Notes: generated by a model from the sequence alone, not told the origin. Shown: positions 31,201-43,132, counted from the first letter of the stretch. The stretch is DNA of 64,000 nucleotides from Nipponacmea schrenckii (GCA_030562195.1 JAUJPP010000003.1:39252602-39316601); one strand, 5' to 3'. Numbers and translations are program-made.

Positions 31201-34040
31201 ATAAGATAGCATTGAGAGAAAACTATTTCTTTAAAGAAGAAGTAGATGATTTAAAAACAGAACTTTATGAAAATGGAAGTAGACTTATGAAGTTAACAGA
31301 AAAATCAGTTTCACTAAAGAAAAACCTAAAGGAAGCTAAATCAACGAATCAGGCATTATCGAAAGAAAAATCTATCTTTAAAGAGGAAATAGATAATTTA
31401 AAAACAGAACTTCTTGAAAATGGAACCAAATTCCAGAAGCTAATAGAATATGAAATAGAATTCGAACTATTACAAGCTGCAAATAAAGAGCTGTCTGAAT
31501 TTAAAAGACAGATGGAAAACTATTTAGTGGATGGAAAAGATAGAGTGAGTGAATTAGAGAAATCAAGAGATGAATTACAGGCTGTAGTTGATACTCAGAT
31601 ACAAGAAATATCAGCTCTACAATTCCAGTTTAGTTCTGAACAGTTGCAACATGAACACATAATAAAGGTATGTTTATTATATTTATTACTTGTATTATGT
31701 TATAATTACTTGTGTACGGGATACAGGCCAGAGTTTTTTCAGATTTGAATGAAACTTGGTAAGTGTATTCACCTTGATAATATCTCGGGACAAGTTCGAA
31801 AAATGGCACGATTCCGGATGTCGGTTTATGACTTATGGCCCTTGATTAAATGAAAAAACGTTAAAATTTTCTTGTGTACGCAATAGAAGCTGTAGTTTTT
31901 ATCCGATTTGAATGAAACTTGGTATGTGTATTCATCTTGATAATATCTCGGACAAGTTCCAAAATGGCATGATTCCAGATGTCGGTTTATGAGTTATGGC
32001 CCTTAATTAAATGAAAAAACGTTAAAATGTACTTGTGTTCGCTATAGAAGCTGTGGTTTTCATCCGATTTGAATGAAACTTGGTATGTGTAATCATCTTG
32101 ATAATATCTCGGACAAGTTCGAAAATGGCACGATTCCAGATGTCGGTTTATGAGTTATGGCCCTTGATTAAATGAAAAAACGTTAAAATTTACTTGTGTA
32201 CGCAATAGAAGCTGTAGTTTTTATCCGATTTGTTTTGTGTATTCATCTTAATAACATCTCGGACAAGTTAAAAAATGGTGCGATTGCAGATGTCGGTGAA
32301 AATGAAAATGAAAAAACACGGAATATTCTGTTTGCTGAAGTGGGCGTATGTTACCTTGCCTGGCAAGCTATCTTTGAAAGTGTATACTGGTATATCATTC
32401 ATAGATCAAATTATAAGCATATAGCTGTTGCATGGGCATAAGGAATGTAGGACATAGCCTGTTTTTATTTAATAGTCTGTCATAAATTGTACTTGATCCA
32501 TTACAACATATTAATTCCATTTTATTATTATTTTAGGGTGAACTGGAAGCTTTGAGAGAAAAGGATGATATTATAGTTTCTCTCAAGTCAGATCATAAAG
32601 CCATGAAGGAGCGATTGGTACAACTTATAAAGTGAGTATGTGGGAAATTTTGCTTGATACTGTTTGCTTTACAATTTTCAGATTGTTGGTTCAACATATC
32701 GTAAACCATTACCAAATTTTTTACCTTTAGCAAATAATGTTTTGTTTTGTAATTGTTAACACATGAAAAAAACATGACGGTATAATATGGAGAACCACTC
32801 TTTGATGCTTTGATTGGTTAAAATTCACATCCTTTGTTGGTGAAAAGTTACTTATTTCTGAATTTGAATATCAGAAGTTGTATTTGTCTTGCTTGCCTTG
32901 TCAGTTATTAGTTTCCTGGTCAGAATATCATTATATACTATATTGTATTATAGAGATAAAGATGTTTTATGGCGAATGATGTTTGAACAAAAAGAACAAG
33001 CTAGTGAAGTCTGGATGGATAGTAATACTGTAACCAATTGTTTAGTTTGTAAATCTGAATTCTCACTCTTCCATAGAAAGGTGGGTACCGTACAGATTTT
33101 ATGAAAAAAATTATAGTGTCGTATTATTTCTAACAGCAGCAGCTCAATGTGTTTCTCATATAAGTATTTTGTGAAGAAGTCAACATGCTAAATTAATATC
33201 AGTTGTTTAATGCTGATATAAAACACCATGTAGTAAAGAACTGGTAACTGTAGACATGCTTCTCTAATCATTATGTTTCCAATTTCAGTACCATTGTAGA
33301 CTATGTGGTAAAATATGTTGTTATAATTGTTGTAACAATTGGATGATGACAACTAGTAGTAGGTAAGCTTTATCTTGATTCTTTTTATTAGAATGGCTTC
33401 TTTACAATTTTTTGTTCATCTAATAATATTTTTACTTGTAAGCTATTATACTTTTTAGTGACCTACTCTCCAATAATGTGAAACCTTTATTATGTTTCAA
33501 GAGAAGTGAAGTAACTGAGAGTAATATTGATTTATAACTTTTCAGAAAAAAAGAGAGAGTATGTAATAGATGTTTTGAAAGACCTGAAATGTTTGAAATG
33601 AAATCTTTATCATTACCTAGTGAATCTCCTTCATCAAATGATTATTCAGGTATAGTTATCTTTATTTATTGTTCTGATATCCTGGTACCCATAACCTTCA
33701 GGAATAAGTCTAGTGATAGGTTCAAGATTATACCGTGTTCAACTTCATTTCTCTGTAAGTCATGCAGGACATGAAAATATCCATAGTCTTTTGAATGAAC
33801 ACATGTGCTACTAACTTTACACTTTAAAAATTCCTTACAGTTGAAAATAAAAAAACCAAAAAGACTAATACTACTGTCTAGGCATCTCCCCATTTTCACA
33901 CTGTATGACTTTGCCCATTTAAATAGCCACAGAAGATTTATCGTAATGAAATAGAAATATTACTAAAACATGTCTATGATTTCACTTTTCTTACAGGAAA
34001 AGAAACTATATTATCAATGGGAAGTTCACCTCAACATTAA
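28228..34040 (+). CDS. FYVE and coiled-coil protein, FYCO1-like, eight exons
   Basis: Proposed exons: 28228-28268, 29515-30112, 30393-31667, 32537-32631, 32954-33080, 33289-33362, 33546-33649 and 33997-34040. All have GT-AG introns and matching phases, giving 785 residues. Residues 1 to about 665 are charged, heptad-rich coiled coil. A FYVE zinc finger follows: W690, C699, C702, C715, C718, C723, C726, C743 and C746, with the basic patch RKYHCR at 711-716 and CCYNCCNN and KKERVC blocks that closely resemble FYCO1. FYCO1 links PI3P-positive autophagosomes and endosomes to kinesin. Here the W-x-x-D motif is W-M-D-S and the first histidine of the RHHC patch is Y, so lipid binding may be weak. 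No RUN domain precedes it and no GOLD domain follows, so it is much shorter than vertebrate FYCO1. The start is inferred: exon 1 has a good Kozak context, an in-frame TGA just upstream and the right phase, but a further upstream exon cannot be excluded. Confidence 0.82.
28664..29262 (+). mobile_element. CGCCCAC-ended repeat element in intron 1
   Basis: It starts TATACACCCACAAACTTTTTGGG and ends TTGGGCGTATGTCATCTTGC...AGACTATCTT, which are degenerate forms of the ends of the element at 35010-37135. Internally it has tandem units containing CTCACTCTACA, ACAATTCTTA and GATGA-CC-TAT-GATTTTCGTGA, also similar. It is an old copy and wholly intronic. Confidence 0.6.
31690..32380 (+). mobile_element. 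CGCCCAC-type repeat with 161-bp units in intron 3
   Basis: Four units of about 161 bp begin near 31742, 31905, 32065 and 32226, each carrying GATTTGAATGAAACTTGGTA, GATAATATCTCGG-ACAAGTT and GATGTCGGTTTATGA. The right end (GTGGGCGTATGTTACCTTGCCTGGCAAGCTATCTT, 32339 onward) matches the right end of the 35010-37135 element. The left terminus is lost or very diverged. It sits wholly inside an intron of the FYVE gene. Confidence 0.7.
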
Positions 34041-34099
34041 TATAATAATACTGATAAAACAGCAATGATTGCCAGTGAAACAGTGGAGATGCGATATAT

Positions 34100-34105
34100 A
34101 TTAAA
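34100..34105 (+). promoter_or_regulatory. Possible polyadenylation signal of the FYVE gene
   Basis: ATTAAA lies 60 bases after the stop codon at 34038-34040. It is a common variant of AATAAA. It is the first candidate downstream, but the call is weak. Confidence 0.35.
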
Positions 34106-34574
34106 CATTAAAGGGGCCCAGGCTTCATTTGTTTCGGACAATCATCCGACAGCCTCAAACACATGAAATCATTTGCTTAGCTAATCAGAAATAGTCTACA
34201 GAGCTTACCTTTGAAATTTGAGCCTTCAAATCCATGTGTATCAATAATTATCCGTGTTTGAAAAATCACAATGCCTTAAGATATTACGAACGTCCCGCCA
34301 TATTTGAAAACGGTTCGTCTTCATACCGGTAATCAAAGAGTTATCCTTCCCGTCGTGCAATAGTGGTCATCTATAAAAATAGACTACAACGCATTTCCAA
34401 TTGTAGACTGACTGGAGACCAGCCACGTACAGCACGGAAAAAAAATGAAAAGTGAATTTTTTTGTTTGAGGTTATTTCAAGGTATTTTGCGATTTTCTTA
34501 GAGCTTGAGTATTTCTGAGGACTGTTTAAATGTAACAAAGGCCAAAAACGACCCCTAAAAATAAAGCCTGGCCC
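34106..34574. other. Gene-free spacer between the FYVE gene and segmental duplication copy B
   Basis: No coding exon recognised. Around 34110-34200 and 34540-34575 there are GGGGCCCAGGC and GCCTGGCCCCTTTAA blocks, which are near inverted complements of each other (AAGGGGCCCAGGCTT against AAGCCTGGCCCCTT), so this interval may be a short inverted-end element of about 460 bp. Confidence 0.45.
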
Positions 34575-37500
34575 CTTTAACTGATATGTGGGATGTCCTG
34601 ATCTAGCAGTATTATATAACTAACATTAACTGATGATATTTGTGATGGTGTGATCTAGAAGAAATATATAACTAACATTAACTGATGATATGTGTGATGA
34701 TGTGATCTAGTAGAAGTGTATATAACTAACATTAACTGATGATATCTGTGATGTCGTATTGTAGTAGTAATATATAACTTACATTAACTGATGATATTTC
34801 TGATGGTGTGATCTAGTAGTAATATATAATTAACATTAACTACTATTTGTGATTGTGTTATCTAGTAGTATGATATTACTATAACTGGTATGTGTGATGG
34901 TGTGATCTAATAGTAATATTTAACTAACATTAACTGATATTTGCGATGGTGTGATCTAGTAGTAATATTTATCTGACGTTATCTGATATTTCTGATGGTT
35001 GATTTTTATACGCCCACATGAAATGGGGGGCGTATATTGTCGTCACCCACGTCCGTCCGTCCGTCCGTCCGTCCACAATTGCTCGTAAACACTCTACACG
35101 GTGTAATTCTTGACGGATTTAGATGAAACTTAATATGAGTGTTTATGATCACGCAAGGATGAACCCTATTGAAAATCAGCGAAATCGGAAAAAAATTAGT
35201 ATGAGTTCGTGCCCTTGTTCTTGAATGGCTCGTAAACACTCTACAACGTGCAATTCTTGACCGATTTTGATGAAACTTTGTGTGAGAGTATGTTATAACT
35301 CAAGGATAAACCCTATCGCAAATCAGCGAAATCGAAAAACATTTAGTATGAGTTATTGCCCTTGTTCTTGTTAACGCGTTCAATTTTAGCTTGTAAACAC
35401 TCTCGAGAGAACAGTTTTTAATGGATTTTAATGAAACTTGACCTGAGTATTTGTTATCACCCAAGGATGAAGCCTATCGAAAACCAGTCAAATCGAAAAA
35501 AAAATTAATATCAGTTATTGCCCTTGTTTTTGAAAACGCGTTCAATTTTTAGCTTGTAAACACTCTACAAAGCACAGTTATTGACCGATTTTGACGAAAC
35601 TTGTTTAATACCACCCAAGAATGAACCCTTTTGAAAATAGCACATATCGAAATATATTTAATAGGAATTATTGCCCTTGTTCTATAAAATGTGTTGGATT
35701 TTTGCCTTGTAAACACTCTACAAGTCACAATTCTTGAGCGATTTTGACATAACTTGGCATGAGTATTTGTAATCATCACCTAAGGATGAACCCTATTATA
35801 ATTCAGTTAAATCGAAAAATATTTAGTATCAGTTATTGCCCTTGTGTTTGAAAACGCGTTCAATTTTAGCTTGTAAGCACTCTCGAAAGAACAATTCTTA
35901 ATGGATTTTAATGAAACTTGGCTTGAGTATTTGTTTTTACCCAAGGATGAACCTTATTGAAAATCAAATAAATCGAAATATATTTAGTGTCAGTTAATGC
36001 CCTTGTGTTTGAAAACGGGTTTAACTTTTTGGCTAATAAACACTCTAGAAGGAAACAATTCATGACCAATGTTGACAAAACTCACTGAAATTGTTGGATA
36101 TCGCAAGGGATGAGCCTAATTGAAAATTAAAAATATCAAAATATATCTAATATGAATTATTGCCATTGTTCTTTAAAAGGCGTTCGATTTTTTGTCTCGT
36201 AAACACTCTACATGGCACAATTCTTGATGGATTTCGATGAAACTTGGTGTGAGAGTGTGTTATAACTCAAGGATGAACCCTATTGAAAATCAGCGAAATC
36301 AAAAAAAAATTTAGTATGAGTTACTGCCCTTGTTCTTGAAAACGCATTCAATTTTAGCTTGTAAACACTCTAGAAAGAACTATTCTTAATGGATTTTGGT
36401 TTTGGCTTGAGTATTTGTTTTTACCCCAGGATGAACCCTATTATAAATTAAATAAATAGAAATATATTTAGTGTCAGTTATAGCCCTTGTTCTTGAAAAC
36501 GCGTTCAATTTTAGCTTGTAAACACTCTAGAAAGAACAATTTTTAATCGATTTTGATGTAACTTGGCTGGAGTATTTGTTGTCTCCCAAGGATGAACCCT
36601 ATTGAAAATCGAAAAATATTTAGTACAAGTTATTGACCTTGTTTGTGAAAACGCGTTCTTTTTAACTCGTAAACACTCTAGAAAGAACAATTTTGAATGG
36701 ATTTTGATGAAACTTGGCTTTAGTATTTGTTTTCTCACAAGGATAAACCCTATTGAAAATCAGATAGATCGAAAAATATTTAGTGTCAGTTATTGTGCCT
36801 GTTTTCAAAAACGCTTTCAACTTTTGGCTTGTGAACACTGTAAACATTCCTTTTTGACAAAAATTGCTGAAATTGTTTAATATCAACCAAGGATGAGCCT
36901 TATTAAGAATTAAAAATATCAAAATATTATTGCAAATCATAAAAATACCGAAAAATATTTAATGAGTTGTTATTAGGTACAATTCTTGACAGTTTTTAAT
37001 GAAACTAGAGACCCTAGAAAAAAATAGGTTGGAAGGTTGAATATTTCATTCCACTTATTGTAACCTTACTGAAAAGATTTTATTTGAAATAAATGCTGCC
37101 AGTGGGCGTATATTACCTTGCCTGGCAAGCTATCTTGTTATAATTTATAACTAACATTATCTGGTATTTGAGGTGGTGTGAACTAGTAGTAATATATAAC
37201 TAACATTAACTGATGATATTTGTGATTGTGTGATCTAGTAGTAATATATTACTAACATTAACTGATGATATTTGTGATCGTGTGATCTAGTAATAATATA
37301 TAACTAACATTATCTGATATTTGTGATGGTGTGATCTATTAGTAATATAAAACTAAGATTATCTGTTATTTGTGATTGTGTGATCTAATAGTAATATATT
37401 ACTAAAATTTACTGATATTTGTTATGGTGTGATCTAGTAGTAATATATAACTAACATTAATTGATGGTATTTGTGATTGTGTGATCTAGTAGTGATATAT

Positions 37501-39142
37501 TACTAATATTATCTGATATTTGTGATGGTGTGATATAATTGTTACATATAACTAACATTAACTGATGATATTTGTGATGATGTGATCTAGTAGTAATATA
37601 TAACTAAAATTTACTGATATTTGTTATGGTGTGATCTAGTAGTAATATATAACTAACATTAATTGATGATATTTGTGATTGTGTGATCTAGTACCGGTAG
37701 TAATATATTACTAATATTATCTAATATTTGTGATGGTGTGATATAATTGTTACATATAACTAACATTAACTGATGATATTTGTGATGATGTGATCTAGTA
37801 GTAATATATAACTGATGATAGTTGTGATGATTGGATACAATGTTAATATGTTGATACACATATCATTTTTAATCATACAAGTATGATTTTTTTCCATTTT
37901 ACACTTTACATCCATGTATAACACTTCTTGAGGTTGTATAACTGGATTGTTATATTTTTTATTTACTTATATTAATGATTTTATCTGTGATTTATCGTAA
38001 TATAATAGTGTACTAATAATCTACTGTGTTGATCCCTTAATATCGAAAGTTCGCAAATACACGCTTCTGGATGTCTAGATGTCATCATCTGCAGGTCTAA
38101 ATTATTAATACATGTAATGCATGATTCCCAACAAATTCTGCATCTAGTTCAGGTGGAAATTCCAAATGTCATTACAAAGTACTAGGTTTAATTGCCTGCA
38201 GATGCCCTTGAGCAATGATGTGCTGTAAAACTGAAACATTAAGGGTCATGACGGTTATATTAAGATACCGTCTACCCCTGTATGTGGTCTTCGGAATCTA
38301 GTATAGGCGGTCTGCGGATTTTAGTTGGGCCTGTGGAATCTGGTATAGGTGGTCTGCAGATTCTAGTTAGGTCTTCGAAATCTAGTTAAGGGGGTCTGCG
38401 GGTTTTAGTTGGGTCTGCGAAATCTGGTTTAGGGGGTCTGCCGATTCTAGTTGGGTCTGCGGAATCTAGTATAGGGGGTCTGCCGATTCTAGTTTGTGTC
38501 TGGTGGGGTCTCGTTGGGGTCTGCGGATTCTAGTATAGAGGGTCTGCGATCTTCGGACTATACAGGTCGGAAACTTTCTATCATCGGATGATGATGTGAA
38601 TACGTGCTTGAAGCTGTGCCGCAATAATTTACGTTTTTCCCATATGATCTGTGTCCACATGAATTGTGTGCCTAGAATAGCGTGTCAAACCCAATTAACT
38701 GCTAAACTACTTCCGACCCCACATTAAACAAAAATTGGCCATTCCGAGTAATGAAGGCTGTTGGAAAATCGTAACTAACAAATGAAATTGGAAACGCAAT
38801 AAATACTTCATTGATTTAGTTTAAAAAATACAAGAGAACAATTTTCAAGTTGATCATCGAACAGATAAAATAAATTCAATTAGAGAACATCGAGCTTTGC
38901 GTCTGGGCAAGGGAGACAAATACATTAAACAACGCACCTTGAATAATCAATATATTTAATATGTGGAATATTAAAATAGTCAATAAATTTACGGGCTTAA
39001 TCATCACACCTATTACAATACACTTTATTATCCAGAACTCAAATTTAAATACAATTTTCCTGGTCTCGATCAATCTTCTAGAAAATCGAAATCTATTTAA
39101 AATTTTCTCGGAACATCCGATATACACATTGTCTACATTTAT
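34575..39142 (+). repeat. Segmental duplication copy B
   Basis: 34575-35009 and 37136-37850 match the 52-bp minisatellite of copy A, and 37850-39142 matches 23421-24722. The gypsy element is absent: at about 34970-34985 the array reads through the insertion point with one ACGTT. In exchange copy B has the 2.1-kb insertion at 35010-37135, which copy A lacks. The duplication therefore predates both insertions. No gene was recognised. Confidence 0.92.
35010..37135 (+). mobile_element. 2.1-kb repeat element with CGCCCAC ends and internal tandem units
   Basis: The left end is TATACGCCCACATG followed by a GTCCGTCC run (35048-35075). The right end is GTGGGCGTATATTACC and GGCAAGCTATCTTG, so TATACGCCCAC and GTGGGCGTATA form short inverted ends. 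The interior is about eleven units of 150-200 bp, each with CTTGTAAACACTCTA, ACAATTCTTGA, GATTTTGATGAAACTTGG, AAGGATGAACCCTATTGAAA and TTATTGCCCTTGTT. Comparing copy A (CTTTTTATAATTT) with its flanks gives a clean empty site and suggests a short duplication (about TTA). No protein-coding gene is seen, so it is probably non-autonomous. Confidence 0.8.
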
Positions 39143-39180
39143 TAAGTTACAGTATCAATTTGTGGTTAATATTCTATTCA

Positions 39181-39415
39181 AGTGACCTGGATGGCATCTT
39201 GACATGATGTTCTAAATTCCTTACAACATCTGTGGTCTGATTCAGCAGTCATTGTCTCTGTTCTTACCATTCTGTAAGTTATATTATGAGAATTCGTTGT
39301 TACTAATTCATTGATTCGTTATATCCGTTATACATTTAAAAGACGTTTGTGAGGATTTTAGAACATCATGTCACGACATATGTTTTCTGATTACATTCTA
39401 TATATCCAGGTCACT
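39181..39415. mobile_element. 235-bp element with inverted ends
   Basis: It begins AGTGACCTGGAT and ends ATCCAGGTCACT, perfect inverted 12-mers. A second inverted pair lies inside (CATGATGTTCTAAA at about 39203 and TTTAGAACATCATG at about 39357). It may be a miniature inverted-repeat transposon. Because it can also be read TGACC...GGTCA and lies just beyond the pol relic, a degraded LTR is the alternative; however, no purine tract lies between it and the relic. Confidence 0.55.
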
Positions 39416-39439
39416 GGACCATTAAGAACGACCTTAACA

Positions 39440-41840
39440 TTGAAACAGCGGGCACCAAGAGCTTTCTTTATAATACCAGGAACCCAAAATACAGCGTATA
39501 TACAGGGTCTCCAGCTTTATACTGTTTTATCACCTTAGATACTCCTGAGGATTCTTGGCGTTTCTCAGATTTTAATGCCTTCTTGGTCTGTTTACCCTGA
39601 GCTATGTGTGCAGGCGAGGGCAGTAGGGTATCTATTCGTGTCTGTATCTGTCTGGACATCATGAGCTCACTCGGGGACAAGCCAGTTGATGTTGGTGTTC
39701 TCCGTTTCAAGCGTTCAGTTGCTCCGTTTGTAGCTGGATGAAAAATTACTCCGGACAAGTGGGTAATACCCCGTCCTTTGCACCAACTCTTAAATTTTTC
39801 TGAAGTAAAGATAGTCGCATTATCAGTCACCAGCGTATGTGTATATCCAAAAAGAGCGAAATCTTTTTCTAGCAAATCTAGGGTTGCTCTAGATGATGTA
39901 GATGTAGTAGGAAGAATGCAAGGATACTATGAAAATGCATCTGTAATTACCAACCAATCTTTACCCATGAATTTGATAGCATGATCCACGTGTAATCTAC
40001 TCCAAGGCTTTTCTGGAAGCATCCACGGGTTTATAGGAGGTTTTGGTGGTTTATTTTCGTGCTGGCCACATGAATCAGAACTGCGACTTGTCATTTCAAT
40101 AGCAGCATCGATACCAGGTCAGTAGACTGCAGTTCTTGCTAACTGTTACATCTATTCCATGCCACATTGTCCTAAATGTAGTAGTTTAAGGATGCAAGCT
40201 TTCTTGTATTACAATTCTTGCACCATGTACAAGGCATCCATGACAGACGTTAAGTGAGTCTGATAGCTCTCTGAACTTTCCCAGTGTTCTTTGGTGGCCA
40301 TCCTTCACGTACATAGCGCATCACTGTAGCTATTACTGGATCCTTCCTGGACTCTTGTGGTAGGATGTTGGATTCCACAGGTTCGACTTGAAGGCTGAGA
40401 ACAGATAGCGCAAACCATATCCATATCTTCACCACGTTCCTCCCTGTCGAAAGCATAATCACCTCCTATTGGCAAGCGACTAAGTGCATCTGCATTTCCA
40501 TGATCGGGTGTTTTCCGATATTCGATTTTGTAGTCGAATTGGTTTAACCAAAGAGCCCATCGAGCTATTCTGTTAGCTGCAAGGAGTGGTGTTCCCTTCT
40601 TTGTTCCAAATAGAGCCGTCAAGGGCTTCTTTTCTGTTACCAGTATACATTTTATTCCATAAAGAAATTGATATCATCTCCTTAAACCGAGTATGATAGC
40701 CAGGGCTTCTTTGTGAATTTGGCTGTAGTTGAAACTGTTGAAAGGCTGTCTGTTCTTCCAACTTGTAAAGTGGCTCTGCTATGGTAGACAGGTTGGGTAT
40801 GAACCACTAGAGCCCTAGAATGATTTCAACGTTGACACATCTGTAGGAGGTGGCATTTTAATTAATGACGTGACCTTTGATCCTTTTGAGATTCCCTCTC
40901 TTGATAAGGTGTGTCCAAGATATTCTACAGATGGTTGAGCAAATTTGCATTTGTCGAGACGACATCTAAGACCATTGTCATTTTGACATTTTAGTAGACC
41001 CTTCAGATAACTTATATGGTCTTTGGCGTTATGTCCGCTGCCAAGCATATCATCTTGATAAACTGAGACTCCAGGTAGGTCTTTGGTAAGGTTTTCCATG
41101 ATTTCTTGAAAATAACCAGGTGCGGACTTGATTACAAAAGGTAGCCGCTGTTGAAGTTGTACTCAACGGTGAGTGCTGAGGGCTAGAAGTTTTAAGCTCT
41201 TAGGAGTCAACATGATTTGGTTGTAGACATCAGCAAGGTCAATCTTGGTATATCCAATTCACCTCCTAGTTTCTGCATTAATTCCTCTGGGAGTGGCATT
41301 GGATGACGATGATCTGACTCCTTTTGCGACACCTTCATCGTAAACTTTCGCAAGGTCATCTCGAAGAGCAAAAGGAACCGGTCGTGCCTTGAAACCGGTT
41401 TCTCATCATTCAGGCATCCCAATTCATCTTTAAATAGGTCTGGAAATTCGTCACAGATGGTGAGGATATCTCGTTCAAGGGCAGCATAAGTCTGGTCCAA
41501 GGTTGCTGAATGTTGAACTTTTACACTCGCACTCTTATCTTGGTTGTTTATGCTTTTAATTCCCAGAGCATTGTCCACTGAAATTCCCAGTGCCTGGATA
41601 GCATTACGTCCCTGTAAGTTAGATCGGGGATCTTTGTAACAATATAAGAAACTGAGCTTTCATTTCCAGTTTTTGGATCTACTCTTTGGGCGTTGAAGGT
41701 TCCCAACACTGGCATGTTGTGTTGACTTTAATTGTGATTTGTACATCCAACTTGGGTATTTCACCTGAAACTTCACCCAGAATCGCTTTAATTAGCTTAT
41801 ATTTCCTTATTTTCTTCACTAAAGCTTCTGTGTGCTTCGA
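39440..41840 (-). pseudogene. Decayed Ty3/gypsy pol (protease to integrase)
   Basis: Minus-strand fragments in pol order: a possible protease remnant (41840-41679); an RT entry region (41578-41207); RT with Y-Q-D-D and the following LGHTLSREG block (41099-40815); RNase H and connection with the DHGNADALSRLP block (40622-40470); and integrase with LHVDHA, TDNATIF (D of the core) and HPATNGATERLK (E of the core) between about 40020 and 39660. Frame breaks and stops separate every block. The lineage differs from the young gypsy element at 18 kb. The upstream end is fused to 28S rDNA near 41845. Confidence 0.88.
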
Positions 41841-41844
41841 TTGC

Positions 41845-42262
41845 TGTAGCGTGCAGCCTACACCAGGCCGTCTTGGCCGTCTCGGCAAAGGTCTCAGACC
41901 GGTAGAGACTGACCGAAGACGAGACGAGTAGGAGGGTCGCCGCGGTCAGCGCTGAAGCCTTAGACGCGAGTCTGGGTGTAGCGGCCGCGGGTGCCGATCT
42001 TGGTGGTAGTAGCAAATATTCGAGAGAAAATCTCGAAGGCCAAAGTGGAGAAGGGTTCCGAGTTGCTCCATTGATCGGCCGCAGGTTAGTCGGTACTAAG
42101 GCCTGGGAGAAATCCTACGGGAAGCGGGACGTTTTATTTTCATAATGATTATGTCTCACCCAATGCACGGGCCGAAAGGGAAACGGGTTAGGATTCCCGT
42201 ACCCGAAGGTGGAGCACAAGCGTTGACGCAAAGAAGGTCGGATACACCGTCGGGAGAGTCTA
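41845..42262 (+). rRNA. 28S rDNA internal fragment, displaced
   Basis: The plus strand matches the conserved core around GACGAGTAGGAGGGTCGC, GATCTTGGTGGTAGTAGCAA and AAAGTGGAGAAGGGTTCC, then a diverged expansion segment ending near GTCGGGAGAGT. These blocks lie in the second half of eukaryotic 28S. The conserved blocks are well kept, but the fragment is only about 0.4 kb and is joined to a retroelement relic on the left, so it is not a working gene. Confidence 0.85.
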
Positions 42263-42739
42263 AAAGTGTTAACTTAATTCTTCTTGCCTCGGCTTGCTCG
42301 GCATCGGCTCGTCTCGCCTGCCAGTCATCTCTCTCCGTACTTGCACCTGGTCGCGATCAAGTCGCAAACTTTTCTCTTTTCTTTTTTTTTCTACAGGTCT
42401 TCTTCCGAGTGCCGCCGTAATTTCGACGAACACCAGTCAGACCCGAGGCGGGGCTCTCCTGTCGCGTTAGTGGAAAAAAATATTCACCCGGCTGTGGCTC
42501 TTCACGCCACGCCACGCATCTGAGTCAACTCTCTACATACGGGGACCTGGTCACCCGGCCAAGTTGGGGAAATTTCCCTCCAGAGTACGGTTATTTCGAC
42601 TAAAAAGAGATGGCGGAAACTCGGTCGGCCTCGGTTCGGATGAACAAAAAAGTGGGTATATTTTAATATTGCCGAAAAAAAGTTGAAAGAGAGAGAGAAA
42701 AAGCAAGAGCTCCGTCCGTCTAGTTGCGGATAAATCTCC
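42263..42739. other. rDNA-associated spacer between oppositely oriented 28S pieces
   Basis: 42263-42500 is C+T-rich with CTCGGCTTGCTCGG and CGCCACGCCACGC blocks, and no gene is seen. 42502-42739 is shared with 24838-25094 and, on the minus strand, directly follows the 28S 3' end, so it is probably external spacer. The A+G-rich strand (AAAAAAAGTTGAAAGAGAGAG) may reflect a terminator-like spacer. Confidence 0.6.
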
Positions 42740-43125
42740 TACAACAGTCCGCTCTACCGAGTACGACACCCCGACTCGCACAAACCCAAGTCGTCTGCAA
42801 GCAGATTTTCCTGCTTTCGAAAGACACCTGCCGAAATATACAGGTCGGACACACACCACCCCAGTCACTTGGGAAGAACGAGGAGGGGCATAATCGTTCT
42901 GTCGCCCGTCTCGGAAAAGCAGACGCGGACGTCGTGGGACGGGATTCCGGCTTAGAGGCGTTCAGCCGTAAGCCCCAGAACAAAGGCAAAGCCTAAAAAA
43001 CCCAAAAAACCACCAAGCACCAACGCTTTCAATTCCGGACCAACGTTCCTCTCGTACTAGTCAGTCCTACCCGCTCGTAGCCGCTCGTTCGTAAAGAGTT
43101 CCCTACCAGTAGGGGTTTTTTTAAA
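42740..43125 (-). rRNA. 28S rDNA 3' end, displaced second copy
   Basis: On the minus strand 43125 to about 42745 carries an intact sarcin-ricin loop core (AGTACGAGAGGAAC at about 43046-43060), then CTGAACGCCTCTAAG (about 42950-42965), then GCTTGCAGACGACTTG near the 3' terminus. It ends upstream at the same CAGTAGGG cut with the same TTAAAATCATTT joint as the copy at 25.1-25.5 kb. The two copies therefore descend from one already rearranged fragment. It is followed by an assembly gap. Confidence 0.85.
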
Positions 43126-43132
43126 ATCATTT

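Noticed and set aside
42145..42523. Plus-strand frames of 79-91 residues
   Set aside because: They lie in the 28S internal fragment and its spacer.
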